DNA of 64,000 bases from Symbiodinium natans (GCA_905221605.1 CAJNDS010000768.1:520359-584358); one strand, 5' to 3'; positions 53,304 through 63,877 are shown, counted from the first letter of the stretch. Numbers and translations are program-made. The notes: generated by a model not told the origin, from the sequence alone.

Positions 53304-53510
53304 TCATGCCAGCCTAATGAGCTTTTGTGTGCATATGAGCCCACGTTCATGCATCATGCAGCCCAACAATGACCAATCGGCAGTTGCTGTAGGGGCTCGG
53401 GGCTGAAAGTAGGTCCGCTGAAAGTAGGTCCCTGCATCAGTGTGACAAGTCAGATTGGTGAGCGCCCAATAAGCTATGAACACATGTGAAGACTGCCACA
53501 GGCTATCCAT
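53304..53510 (-). CDS. Hypothetical ORF, 68 aa
   Basis: A complete ATG-to-TGA frame with aromatic-rich composition (MDSLWQSSHVFIAYWALTN). It contains a tandem duplication of CCTACTTTCAGC, giving two TYFQ peptides. No domain is recognised; coding status rests on the start and composition. Confidence 0.35.
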   Translation of the reverse strand: MDSLWQSSHVFIAYWALTNLTCHTDAGTYFQRTYFQPRAPTATADWSLLGCMMHERGLICTQKLIRLA

Positions 53511-54213
53511 AACTGGAGGAACAGTTCTGCACAGTCGTCAGGTGGGGCTTCTGGAGGTGCAGTCTGATTGGTCACAGGTCGGATTCGACCACGCGACAAA
53601 CTCCCCTGCTCCACACCTACCCCACGAACAGTGGTGATGCTTCCGCAGCAGGCTCAGCTTCTTGTGGAAATCAGCCCTAAAAGGACAAGAGCAACAAAGA
53701 GAGCTGCCTCGTCAAAAGTCTTTAAGCCTCAGCACCTCGAAGCTGCCTGCAACCATCAAGCTTTCATCTAGCATGGTGCTCCACCTACCGGAACAAGGGG
53801 GGGGGGGGGGGTGTTCAGACTTGATGAGGCGCTGCTGTCGAGATCACACTCTCAACTGAAGTTCAACATCTCATCTCCGTACACCTTGCGAGTCCCCCGC
53901 TGAAGTCTCCTCACCGTAGGAGATGAGGATCTCCTCGACAAGCTGGTGAAATGGTCAGGCCCCCGATGCCTGTGCACCAATGCCCTGACTTTCTGAGCAC
54001 TATCGGCCAGTAAGGTCAAAACTCAAGTCTTGGCGGACTCTCATGGGCAGTGGTGCGTCTAAGTACAACTGCAACTGATCAGCAACTATGACGGCGAATC
54101 ATGGTCGCCAGTCTGCCTCAAGTCGGCTAGGTCTCTTGTATCTCAACCTGCGGTGCAAGCTTCCTGTCGCGTAAACAAATGTTGGGTTCATGAGTCTCTA
54201 GTGTTTCTTTCAG

Positions 54214-54607
54214 TGCTCTTGAATACCTCGTAGTGCAGGAAGTCCCACGCTACAAGGTTACCATGCTCGCCTCACCCACCTTGGCAGTCTCCACGGCCCT
54301 CACCTCGTCCCAAGGCGTTGGGCCACAATCCGCAACAAAAAGAAGAAGATTCCCAGCAGTGCACATCGTGGCCGGCTATGCAGAAGATAATGACTTTGAA
54401 GGAGTCTACCTATACGGGGGTTTCCGAAAATAGGGGTACTTTTGGGGGGTTCCCTTTAAGGGGATTCTATTCGATTTGGGGAACAAACGGGGTACCCCTG
54501 TTTTGGGAAATACCTTACAGTCTAAGAAGGAAATCCCTCCATCAAACGATGCTTTGAAGTGTTTGCTGACATGGAACTTGCACAGCGTGCAGGGTGACGC
54601 AACGTGA
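54214..54607 (+). CDS. Last two exons of a gene split by an introner-like element
   Basis: Exon 54214-54403 follows GTTTCTTTCAG, a strong polypyrimidine acceptor; exon 54521-54607 follows TACCTTACAG and ends at TGA 54605-54607. The join after GGA gives NDFEG then SKKEIPPSNDALKCLLTW, in phase 0. Without splicing the first exon stops inside the element. Further upstream exons are likely: 54065-54140 has an open stretch (QLQLISNYDGESWSPVC) that could join in phase 2 through CTAG|GTCTCTTG, and 53640-53771 and 53920-54000 also have short protein-like stretches. No domain is recognised. It belongs to the best evidence for element-derived introns in this window. Confidence 0.65.
54404..54520 (+). 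mobile_element. Introner-like family E element with splice-supplying 6-bp duplication
   Basis: AGTCTA stands at 54403-54408 and 54519-54524. The left copy gives the donor GA|GTCTA... and the right copy gives the acceptor ACAG|TCTA. Inverted arms lie inside: GGGTTTCCGAAAATAGGGGT pairs with CGGGGTACCCCTGTTTTGGG and GAAATACC. The intron is 117 nt. Confidence 0.8.
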
Positions 54608-54761
54608 GCACTGCTTTCCCCGAACATGGGAGTGTTCAAATTAGGGGGTAGAGGGCTATAAACCCTAATCCTAAACCCTAAACCCTAAACCCCAGACTAT
54701 CCCTCCGCCCAAGCCTCGAAGCGCGAGCCGTCCTCAGAGAGGCGCCACGCCCTGAGGTGCC

Positions 54762-54880
54762 CATAGGGGTTTAGGGGGTTAGGGGTTTAGGGGTTTGGGG
54801 TTTAGGGTTAAGGGCAAGTTCAGGGTTTCAGGGGTTTAGGGTTTCGGGCTTAGGGTTTAGTGCATGTTGAGGGTTTAGGG
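54762..54880 (+). repeat. Degenerate telomeric units
   Basis: GGGGTTTAGGGGGTTAGGGG and TTTAGGG-type variants. CCCTAAA units lie just before, at 54655-54690, in opposite orientation. Confidence 0.85.
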
Positions 54881-55244
54881 TTGGGGGTTAGGGTTTTGAG
54901 ATTTGTGGAATTCACCGCCCACGGTTGGGCTGACATCTCAACCATGTTTCGCAGCACGAAGGCGCTGACATCTGACGACGGTGCTGCAAATAGTTGCTGC
55001 AAATCTGCGCAAGAAAGCAGGACTGATAAGCAAAACAACCCGTTTTGTGCAAACACTGGAAAACACTGGAAAACTACCCTAAACCCTTTTTCACAACTGG
55101 GCTGGGGACTAGTCAACCCTAAACCCTAAACCCTAATTTGTTTTTGTTCATCCTCTCCGACCCCGGATGGCCCGGACAGGCTGTGTAACATACGGTGGCA
55201 TCGGCTGCATCGCCGGACACAGCGCGCAGAGGGGGAGGGGGAGT

Positions 55245-55282
<38 letters not shown>
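55245..55282 (+). repeat. Poly-G tract (38 G)
   Basis: Uninterrupted G run, followed 13 bp later by TTTAGGG units. 54910-55240 and 55330-55840 show no supported gene. Confidence 0.95.
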
Positions 55283-55283
<1 letters not shown>

Positions 55284-56010
55284 ACCCTTTTTGCTTCAGG
55301 GTTTAGGGTTTAGGGTTTAGGAACTTTAAATCCTGGACCCAGGGTCAGCTTTTCTGGCTGCGGAATTTAGGTTGCGCTGATCAGAGGCACCGTGACTGAC
55401 ACCGTGCTGAAATGAGCATGATGTCAAAGCAAAGCTTGACCCCTGAAGGCAACTGGGCAGACGTGATCGGGGAAACTTGGGGTGGGGGGGGGGGGGTTAG
55501 GGTTCCCTAAACCCTAAACCCTAAACCCTAAACCATAAAAAATTGGGATTGCCTACAGCGATGACTTCCTTAGGCCATGGCGCATCCGAGCCACCCTCTG
55601 CCTAGGGCTCGCTCTCCGTGCTGGCTATGTGTTCGGCCAACATGGAACTCGGGTAGGCAGTTCAGGAGCCTGTTGTTTCAGCTTGAACGGATATAGGTGG
55701 TTTTAATACGGACTGAAAAAGGGATGATGATTATATCCATGGGAAGGATATTGGCTATTAAGGCTCCTGTAAAGGGCAACTTTGCATCCCAAGTTGTGGA
55801 AATCTCAAGAGACCTGAGGGACCGGCCGGCCGCTGAGGCTTATGATTGAAGATGTCCTGGGCGGATCACATGAGCCATACACCAACACTCTCCTCTCTGG
55901 AACATCTCTCAGTAACAAACATAGAAACCCTCTCTGCGCCAAGCAACTGCAGGAAACCCACTATATACTCCAAAACAACGTTGGCTTCAATTGGTCCTAT
56001 TCCCCCGCCG

Positions 56011-56086
<76 letters not shown>
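56011..56086 (+). repeat. Poly-C tract (76 C)
   Basis: The longest homopolymer in the window, preceded by CCCCCGCCG and followed by TCCCGGCCCCCC. ORFs through it (Pro on plus, Gly on minus) keep whatever frame they enter with and are not evidence of coding. Confidence 0.95.
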
Positions 56087-56089
<3 letters not shown>

Positions 56090-56642
56090 CGGCCCCCCTC
56101 CTTGCCTCTTACCTTGAATGGGGTGATAAGAAATACTACCATACTTACAAACATACCCACAAACCTCCAAGTGCAAGGTTTCCCCAGACCCCAAACCCAA
56201 ACCCCAAAAGACCCGGTCAAAACCAAGCCGCTGCCAAGGGAACCATGGCTCGCACCTGCCATTGCAATGAGGGAGAGCTTGTGGGTGTCCAAAAGAAACA
56301 GGGCTACCGTGCCTGTCTTGTGGTTCCTATATTCAGGATGATGATATTTTGCGGTTTGAGGGACTCCGCAATTTGGCCTGGGACGGCTGGGCTCAAAACC
56401 TTTGCGTGCTTTCTCTGACACGAAGAAGAACATGTCATTAGAGTTCAGGTCGTTGCAAAACAAGCCTCTATAGTATGCCCGACTTGGGGTATCTGGCAGT
56501 CGGGAAGGGTCTGTACTGCGCAGAGATGTGAAAACCGAGCAGGGACAAACAGACCTCGTCGGCAGCGAAAGACCGGGAAATCACGGCGCCAATGGCCCAG
56601 CCTCTGATGTGAATTGGGCCCTGCAGACACTACAAGTAGGTA

Positions 56643-56882
56643 ATGAGCTTAACAAGCCATACGTTACAAGACGAAGCCAAGCTTCGGCACAACCACGATA
56701 CCCGGACTGATAAGGCTGGAGAAAAGTATGCGCGCAAGAGACCCCACATGGAAACGAGACATGCAGTTCCGGCGCTTCTGTGGAAACCCTGGCTTGTAGC
56801 TACATCTGCTAGGGGAGGCAATGTCAAACGGGGCAATCTTGCACATGCGCCACGCTTGGACTGTCAGATATTGCAACTATGA
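56643..56882 (+). CDS. Hypothetical protein, 79 aa
   Basis: A complete ATG-to-TGA plus frame, hydrophilic and basic (for example EAKLRHNHDTRTDKAGEKY). Another plus frame just upstream (56528-56710) is also plausible and could be spliced to it, since GTAGGTAATGAG at 56634 resembles a donor. Minus mirror ORFs are more hydrophobic and less likely. No domain recognised. Confidence 0.35.
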   Translation: MSLTSHTLQDEAKLRHNHDTRTDKAGEKYARKRPHMETRHAVPALLWKPWLVATSARGGNVKRGNLAHAPRLDCQILQL

Positions 56883-56990
56883 TGCATGAGGGCATTCGCA
56901 AGAGCTGTTGATTGCCATGCTAGGAACGGAGATGCTGGAATCACGAAATGCTTGCAGAATGGCTTGTAGGCCAGAAGAAGGCAACCCATC

Positions 56991-57090
56991 TACTTGGACG
57001 TTCATGGGTAGTTCTAAGTAGGGTTATAAGCACCCTAAGTGGGTCATAAGTACAAGTACCATACATATAACCCTACTTATAGCTACCCAT
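56991..57090. mobile_element. MITE-like element, family C copy
   Basis: The left end TACTTGGACGTTCATGGGTA pairs with TAGCTACCC near 57083; the final AACCTCCAAGTA is lost. Interior TATAACCCTACTTATAGC as in other copies. Confidence 0.75.
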
Positions 57091-57173
57091 CGTCGCATCA
57101 CGTCTAGGGGCGTTGCAGGCCCGCTCCTCTGACACATCGGCAGTCTGGGCGACCTGTACCCAAAGAGCCCAGT

Positions 57174-57257
57174 ACCCCTCAAAAAAGGAATAGACCCTAA
57201 ATGATAAAGGGATCCTTATTAAGGTATACTCCTTAATTAAGGGCTATTGAGCTCTCT
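57174..57257. mobile_element. MITE-like element, family B copy
   Basis: Ends AGAGCCCAGTACCCCTC and AAGGGCTATTGAGCTCTCT with a central GGATCC. The shortest family B copy in the window. 57260-57550 holds no supported gene. Confidence 0.85.
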
Positions 57258-57551
57258 GGGCCATTTATGCAAGTCTCACGCCATGTTCAAGATTTAAGTT
57301 CCATGCATGCTGTCTAAGAAGTAGCCATATGGGAGGTTCATGGAGGTTCCGTAGATTATGCGAATACAGAGCCTTCGTCATGTAAGGGTCTTAGTCATAT
57401 AAGGGTGACCAAAAAGCGCCCTCAATTTCGAGAATCCAGCATATGGCCGGGCCACTCGGGAGGATGACCAGCTACCAAGCCCTGAACATCCTCAAGCGCC
57501 ATCTACTACGCGCCCTGTAGATACATATGTACATATGAACCCCCAAAAAAC

Positions 57552-57887
57552 TTACAAACATCCATATCTACATACATGTCCAGACAACCCCCCCAAACCC
57601 TCAAGAGGGCTTCGCGGCCCAGACTCCAAACCCAACTCAGCTTCGAGCCCATCTTGCAGACTCTTTGATCTGCTGGCTGTAAGCCTGCATCTGCTCGACC
57701 TCAGTGCATCACGCACAAGCCCAGACGCCGCGGTTTCGCGATGTGGCTCAGGCAGTGGGTAGGCTTGAGCACTGTCGTGAAGGCTGTTCGGGCTGCATGG
57801 GCTAACTGTACGATTCTGCATCGTCCTCGCCTGGTCTTCTAGGCCTACATCGGCTAGCACTGGGGCGAGTGGGGGTAGGGGGGGCAA
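57552..57887 (-). CDS. Hypothetical exon, ~105 aa
   Basis: A minus frame that opens near CGCCCCAG|TGC, an acceptor-like site, and ends at TAA. The composition is soluble and charged (LVRDALRSSRCRLTASRSK, then LEAELGLESG). No ATG is evident, so it is likely the last exon of a gene whose other exons were not resolved. No domain recognised. Confidence 0.4.
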   Translation of the reverse strand: MPPLPPLAPVLADVGLEDQARTMQNRTVSPCSPNSLHDSAQAYPLPEPHRETAASGLVRDALRSSRCRLTASRSKSLQDGLEAELGLESGPRSPLEGLGGLSGHVCRYGCL

Positions 57888-58154
57888 AGAAAAAAATTAC
57901 GGGGTGTTCCCTCTTCCCGAACGGCCCGAACAGGACTCTATCTCGCAATCTCCCCTGCCTAGGCGGAAGGAGGCCTCGTAATGCTTAACAAAGGACACGA
58001 CTTTCCCGTTCGCCCTAAACAAGGCCTCTGTCTTGGGCGTCCGCCCTACACGCCCTAGGTCTGATCAGCTAAGTTGTGCTTTCGTCTCATTTCGTATCAG
58101 AAACAGAAGAACATGACACAAGAAAGGTCGGCAGCAACGACTGGGTGCAGGATT

Positions 58155-58159
58155 AAGAA

Positions 58160-58193
<34 letters not shown>

Positions 58194-58210
58194 ACGCGCA
58201 CACACACACA
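58155..58210. repeat. (CA)n microsatellite
   Basis: About seventeen CA units, interrupted by CACGCG and continuing for six more. It lies in the 3' flank of the minus ORF 58247-58582. Confidence 0.95.
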
Positions 58211-58246
58211 CTCTGACTGCAGAATCCATCTTGACCGTTGATGGGT

Positions 58247-58582
58247 TCAAAGACATTGAGGAAGTGAACGTAGGAGTAGAAGAGTAGAAGAGGAAACGCC
58301 TGTTGATGACGTAGTAGAGAACGAACGATGTTTTAAGTGAGTATACGAAAGAAGAACCATGCTCACACGCACACTTGTTGAATCTTGCTGACATACATGG
58401 ACTGTGTAAAGTATGTTGCCGTCGTTGCAGCCATTATATGCACAAAAAGGGTCCCTATTGCAACTGGAACATTCTTCTTTGTCTAGTATAGGGTTGTGTG
58501 AGCAGTATTCCGTAGCTTTTTGTATTGTATCCAGAGTGTGTTCATAGTGTTCACATCGCACATTCACTTGTAATGAAAGCAC
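58247..58582 (-). CDS. Cys-rich hypothetical protein exon, ~112 aa
   Basis: The minus frame has eight cysteines within about 65 residues (positions about 10 to 72), including ECSSCNRDPFCAYNGCNDG, and then a Ser/Thr/Leu-rich tail to TGA. The spacing suggests a disulphide-rich extracellular module, but I do not recognise the family. It is AT-richer than most candidate genes here. No ATG is obvious; an acceptor-like CATTACAAG sits at its start. Its neighbour 58598-58828 (plus) is a weaker AT-rich frame and is not called. Confidence 0.45.
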   Translation of the reverse strand: MLSLQVNVRCEHYEHTLDTIQKATEYCSHNPILDKEECSSCNRDPFCAYNGCNDGNILYTVHVCQQDSTSVRVSMVLLSYTHLKHRSFSTTSSTGVSSSTLLLLRSLPQCL

Positions 58583-59544
58583 AAATTAAATAAGCGATTG
58601 AACGAAACAGGTGGTGCACGTGAATTCTCTTCGCGGGACAAGAGAATAAGGGATGAACAACAAAGCAAAGAGAATCATTCACGAAGTCATGCATTTAAAT
58701 TATGCTATCATAAGAGTGTATTTATATTGTGCATCCAAGGGTGTGATGAACGTGTGCAAAAACAGCCCAGGAAAGACTCATTAACAGCGGTCGTAAAAAG
58801 CTCTTGTATTTTGCATATTAAGTTGTAGGGAACGAAGAGACGCACGAATTTAATGTGAAACTTGGGCTTTTTCCCCCTTGTCATTATATTATTATTATAA
58901 TGATTATCGCGGGGTCTGCTAGAGCCTTGTATAGCATTGTCGAATGATTTGCAGGGTCTTCTAGGGCATCCTTACAATTCTTAGGAGGTTTTTGGGGCGT
59001 CCTTACACGTTCTACGAGATCGTTTGAGGCATCCATACACGTTCGACGAGATCTTTTAAGGCATCCGTAAAAGCTTTACGGAGCTGACAAAGCCCTTGAA
59101 GTATTAAGGACCTCAAGAAGGTGCCCCCTAATTTCGGGAAGCCCCCCTAACTTTGCTTGTCCTGAAATACCAAACCCTAAACCCTAAACATCAAGAATCT
59201 ATGGCAGCTTTCCTTGTCCTCGGCTTGCCCCTGAAGTCATTTTTCTGATTTCCCGATATCAGTGTGGCCACATCAGGGCAGTTCCTACCTTCAGATTTCC
59301 TACCTTCCGAGTAAGAGTTCGGGACCATCCTGGGCGTTGCTCTAGACTCGTGGGTGTCTTTTGCACGTGCTCTTGGATCACTGGCGCGCTCCTTCGTGTC
59401 CCCAGGGTCTCTCTCTGTTTGGGGTCTAGGCTGGCTTAATGCTCCTTCTCATTGGTAATGTTTGAACAACAGCGAGGATGGTAACAACTGCTCAGCGGGG
59501 GTTGTATCCGATGAGGAGATCAATGCACACCCAGGCGTCCCTGG

Positions 59545-59736
59545 ATGCATGACCATGGAAAGCTGCGTCTTTGTGAGCGGGAGTACAGCAATCCATGCCC
59601 CGCCCCTGTTTTCAACAGCCTAGTGTCCAAGAATCTCCATATGCCAGTGGTACAAAGTGCTTGTGCTGGTTCACGCACGCACAGTGGTGTCCTACACACA
59701 CAGCATAGAGAGTACCGAAAGATCCACCCAGACTGA
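59545..59736 (+). CDS. Hypothetical ORF, 63 aa
   Basis: ATG to TGA, with His, Cys, Arg and Pro-rich composition. A minus frame overlaps it (59520-59927) but runs through a (GT)n/CCCA repeat. Low support. 58830-59540 contains short CCCTAAA units at 59170-59189 and a run of similar ~60-bp phrases (TTACACGTTC.ACGAGATC at 59000-59060), but no gene. Confidence 0.25.
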   Translation: MHDHGKLRLCEREYSNPCPAPVFNSLVSKNLHMPVVQSACAGSRTHSGVLHTQHREYRKIHPD

Positions 59737-60005
59737 TGGCCTGCAGCTTTGGTTTGACTGTCACCACCCTGCCTTAGGGTGTGTGTGTGTGTGTGTGTGT
59801 GTGTTTTGCGTCTTGTATCTAACCGGATGTACCCAATCCCACCCACCCACCCACCCACCCCCACATCACTAGGATGGGACATGATGGCCAAACATGTAAC
59901 TCTAGACTCTAAGTCTAATCTAGGCACAACCCTGTGACACCAACTGCTTCAACTTAGAGCGTTCCTATCCTACGAGTCATAATCTACAACAATTATACAC
60001 ACAAT

Positions 60006-60618
60006 TTAAACTAATTCAAAACATAACCTCATCGTTCGGTAAATAATGGGCATATTGTTTTGAAACAAGAGCCGAGCCCCTCTGTTCCACGCCACTGGGG
60101 AGATTCGAGGACTCTCAGAGCGAAGCTGTCGCAGGCCATTGAAGCGTGCCCAGGAGCTCCTGCAAAGCCGGCATGGTACTACGGGGAACATATCTTGGGG
60201 GATGTTCCCCCTGTATACTAACAGTCCTTAATAGGGATTAGAGTACCCCCTAATACAATCCCATTTCAGGATTGCTAGTATGAGGGGGAACATCCCAACC
60301 CGTATCATAAGAACTGCCTGAGCCGCATTTTCATGGTGTAGATAGTGTAGATTCGCACATGCGATTTTGACGCTGGGATGTTCGTTGTGGGTGCAACAGA
60401 CATGGCAGTGAAATCCGATGGGAAAAGCCCCGTCCTGTGGCCAGAACCTCAGCACAAACAAGAACATGAAAAGTCGTGCCTGCCAGCATCCCTTTTGCAT
60501 CCAGGACCCTAAACGCTGTGTAGATGACTCTGCTCGTTTCTTCTGATTCCGAACGCTTGCGGCTTGCAAGAGCCCCAAGTGTTGACCAAATGTCCCATGC
60601 TGTGGGTGGGGGCTTCAA
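60006..60618 (-). CDS. Candidate gene split by a family A element
   Basis: Two overlapping minus frames cover 60618-60300. One (ending at about 60331) reads very protein-like (RVIYTAFRVLDAKGMLAG); the other runs into the family A element at 60298. Beyond the element, a frame ending at TAA 60006 or another ending near 60065 is open (MPALQELLGTLQWPATASL). A GA-AG intron starting AT|GATACGGG and ending CCCAAG would keep frame with the latter, and GATACG/GATATG stands at both edges. The exon structure is not resolved. No domain recognised. Confidence 0.4.
60195..60298. mobile_element. MITE-like palindromic element, family A copy 3
   Basis: Ends TTGGGGGATGTTCCCCCTG and TGAGGGGGAACATCCCAA; the inner arms CTAACAGTCCTTAATAGGG / CCATTTCAGGATTGCTAGTA match imperfectly. 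It lies inside a candidate minus gene. Confidence 0.85.
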
Positions 60619-61304
60619 TTCTCAGAAATCAGCCTTGCTGCACAGAGGATGCCCTGGGACATGTTACTTCACCTAACCCATCTTCTGGCTGGCCACCCCA
60701 AGTTAGTAGACCCAGAAGAACTGTTTGATTGCAAGAAAGACTCTTAGCATCGAGTGACCCCCCAGCCTGAGCGAGCCCTAAAAACCATTTAGATCAAGTG
60801 CCGCACGGCTTCCCTCGCAGCCATCCCTGTTCGAAAACCCTCGTGGCGGGCACGCAGCTTACAATTACAACACATGACGATGCCCAATTACTGTTCAATG
60901 CCTTCATCACGTACGGCCATGTAACACCTATCAGGGGGCCGAAATGAAGCCCCAAGAGGGGTCGGAGACTGCAAGTCGAACTGTCAAGCTTGCATCCTTA
61001 ACCCCTTTTTTTAAACACTTTTGACAACAAACCTGTGTCCCTTCCACAATGACCAGGGCTTCCTCCTTTTTCCGCCGCAAGTCGGGACAGGGCATAAACG
61101 GGCTCGACTTAGGAATCTACGACTCTACGAATGCAAGGGGAGTAGAGTTATGGGCTTTATGGTTGAACCTGCTCATGGGACGGAGACCATGTCTTGACAA
61201 TGATACAAAGAGTGTTTGAGGATAGGTCACCAGAATGCACTGCCTGCCTCTCACAGCTGCAGCCACCAAACAAAGTCCTTGATTGGCGTTTAGGGCTACG
61301 GTTT

Positions 61305-61417
61305 CCTTGGATGTTTTGGGTCGTTATAGGTAGGGATAGAAAGCATGGTAGCTATATACTTATAACCCATTTAGGGTACCTGTACCCCTGCTTCTAGCTA
61401 CCCATCAACCTCCAAGG
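61305..61417. mobile_element. MITE-like element, family C copy
   Basis: The left end CCTTGGATGTTTTGGGTCGT is altered; the right end TAGCTACCCATCAACCTCCA is typical. Interior TATAGGTAGGGATAGAAAGC and TATAACCCATTTAGGGTACC as in the other copies. Confidence 0.7.
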
Positions 61418-61512
61418 AGGGATTTTCCGGCTCGTGTGGCAGGTCAGCAGGAACTTTCAAGGGCCTGGCCCCTCGATTTTATGTACAATGTCGGGCTTCG
61501 GGGAGAAATTTT

Positions 61513-61842
61513 CTAATGCCGTCTCCAAAAAGAAAAATCGCCTTTCGTTCCAGTGGCGACATTGGTCTCAAGTTTCGACTGCCGAGTGTCGCTCTTGGAC
61601 AAGCCAGGGTGCAGGATTTCGGCTTTTTTTCCAAGAACCTCGAACCTACTTGCTTGATTCTTGCTTGTAGGCTCTTGCTGCAAAACCCCTTGTAGGATTC
61701 TCAGGTAACATGCAACAAAGTGTAAGTTTTGGGTTCTCCAGGTAGCCTTGCCCCCGCAAAATGCAGCCCAGCTTCGAAGCCGAAGTGGATCGTCTCGGGT
61801 GCTCCGCGCGTTGCCAGGCTCTCCACCAAAGCCTCCCAAGAT
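61513..61842 (-). CDS. Hypothetical exon, ~109 aa
   Basis: The minus frame starts after CTAGTTCAG|ATC, an acceptor-like site, and ends at TAG. The composition is balanced and soluble (GGFGGEPGNARSTRDDPLRL and later ILQGVLQQEPTSKNQASRF). The plus mirror ORF (61434-61670) is aromatic/Ser-rich and less likely. No domain recognised; no ATG, so probably internal or terminal. 60620-61190 has no gene I can support. Confidence 0.4.
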   Translation of the reverse strand: MLGGFGGEPGNARSTRDDPLRLRSWAAFCGGKATWRTQNLHFVACYLRILQGVLQQEPTSKNQASRFEVLGKKAEILHPGLSKSDTRQSKLETNVATGTKGDFSFWRRH

Positions 61843-62465
61843 CTGAACTAGGATTAGCAGCACTAGGAGCTATTATATGATTCTGCGATATTTGTATATC
61901 ATTGTATCACTATACCACTTGAGGTGCTTGCAGGGTTTAGGTCGAAGTTGCAGAGGTTAGACACAGGGCTGGCCAGCAGACTTCCACCGAGACTTTCAGA
62001 CAGTGGGGGCAACGGGCAACGGGCCTCAGTAAACTGTCGCAATGCTGATCAACTAGGATGGTTGTCTAAAACCCCCTCTGAACAAATATTCATGAATAGA
62101 ATCCTCTTGAAACCAAGAAGGGGAAATACATGAAATATCCCAAGGGCCTACCGGGTTAACCTTCACACCAGCATGTGACCGGACTCGGGGACTGAAGGGT
62201 CATACAAGGCTTTCACTTCACTGAAGGCTCGGCAGCAGCTGCCAGCTTTTCAACCACAAAACAAAAAAGGCGGTTTAGGGTTTAGGGTTTAGGGCTTAGG
62301 GTCCTTAATCCCTCAAAGCTAACCTTATCCCTGAATCTTATAAACCCTGAGGCCTAAACCCTCGAAAGAAGCTTCGCCACCTGGGCCCAAACTGTTTGAG
62401 CCCTCCTCTCCTGCCTCGAGAACGCCCTCGAAGGCCAGGTTGAAGAGATCATGTCCTTTCGGAGG

Positions 62466-62560
62466 TTTAGGGTTTAGGGTTTAGGGTTTAGGGTTTAGGG
62501 TTTAGGGTTTAGGGTTTAGGGTTTAGGGTTTAGGGTTTAGGGTTAGGGTTTAGGGTTTAG
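62466..62560 (+). repeat. Interstitial telomeric repeat (TTTAGGG)13
   Basis: About thirteen units with one 6-bp unit (TTAGGG). A shorter tract lies at 62274-62300. 61870-62270 contains no supported gene. Confidence 0.95.
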
Positions 62561-63249
62561 CGCTCACTCTCGCACAAGGCAGGCAAGGTTCGTCGGCGTG
62601 TGTAGGCACTAAATCAACTAAGTCAGGCCAGGCAGATGCAGTCACGTGGGCCCATGGGAGCACAAAGAAAATGCAAGCAAGACCCAAGTTCCCCCGGCCC
62701 CCACAGACCCAGCAATTACATCCACAGGCAACTTCACAGAAATACATCATCGTCACTTTGGAGCCAGCCTAGTTTTGGGTTTAGGGTACAGGATTTTTTC
62801 TGTTCTAGGGTTTTGGGGTCTATACTTTTGTTGTTGAACCCTGGGCGGCAAACAAAACCCTGCACCGGAGGCTGAACCGACAACTCCCGAGTTCTTCGGT
62901 CTTTAAACTACTAAGCCGTAAACCCTAAAGTGAGAATTCTTGGATCCTAGGAGTTCGCGTCAAGGTTTGGAAGGGCTTAGGGCTTAGGTTTTCATGTTTT
63001 GCCACCCAGACTGCACACACCACTCGTAGGGTTTAGGGCTTGTTGGGAAATGAGCCTGTCCATGCCGGATGCGAGCGGTCTCTCGTTCTGAAGGCTTGGA
63101 GATAATTCATGTGAACATACTCACATTGCATCGTTTTCTAGATGATGGCCCCTTTCTGGGGTTACTACTATGTGAGGTCCCATAATATTTAAGGCACCCA
63201 ATCAGAGACCACCATTCTGAGAACTGACCATATGAAATCCTATATGTAC

Positions 63250-63877
63250 CTCCTTTACACCCAGGCCTCTCATCCTAAACCCCTAAACCTCCTAAACCCT
63301 AAACCTCCTAAACACCCCCACTGAACTCACGCCCTAAGCCCGCTAAACCCTCTCAACAACCCTCTGAACCCCCTAAACCCCCTGAACGCCCCTAAACCCC
63401 CTGAACCCCCTAGACTAGACCCCCTGAACCAGTGGGGAGGTTTAGGGGGTTTAGGAATCGTGGCCACGCTGGGCCTGCCAGCAAGCCGCCGGGTCGCACA
63501 TGGCCGCGCCATAGCCGGAGGTCCTGCTTAGGGTTTAGGGTTTCAGGGTTCAGGGTTCAGGGTTCAGGGTTTAGGGTTTAGGGTTTAGGGTGGAACTTGA
63601 TTTTTGGGTTGATGGGGTGGCTTGTGGGGGGTTTACAGGGCTTACGGGTTCCCATGCTTTACAGGGCTTATGTACGGTTTGGGTTCGGGCTGTGAGGGTA
63701 TGTGAGGGTCCATGTAGGATGTGCGGCTGTAAAGCTTGAGACTTGTGCACGGCAAGCACCGGCAAGTTCTACACTACGCTACAGGATCACCACAGGACCC
63801 GATGAAGAGCAAAAACACAATTTCTAACCCTAAACCCTAAACCCTAACCCTAAACCCTAAACCCTAAACCCTAAACC
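63250..63877. repeat. Degenerate and intact telomeric units, both orientations
   Basis: CCCCCTAAAC / CCTAAACCC variants of 10-14 bp at 63275-63425 (CCCCCTGAAC type), TTTAGGG/TTCAGGG at 63525-63592 and CCCTAAA at 63823-63877. In the first block the degenerate unit has been locally amplified. No gene in 62600-64000 could be supported. Confidence 0.9.

Noticed and set aside
55846-56418. 190-codon proline-rich ORF
   Set aside because: Its length comes from the 76-C homopolymer, which has no stop in any frame.
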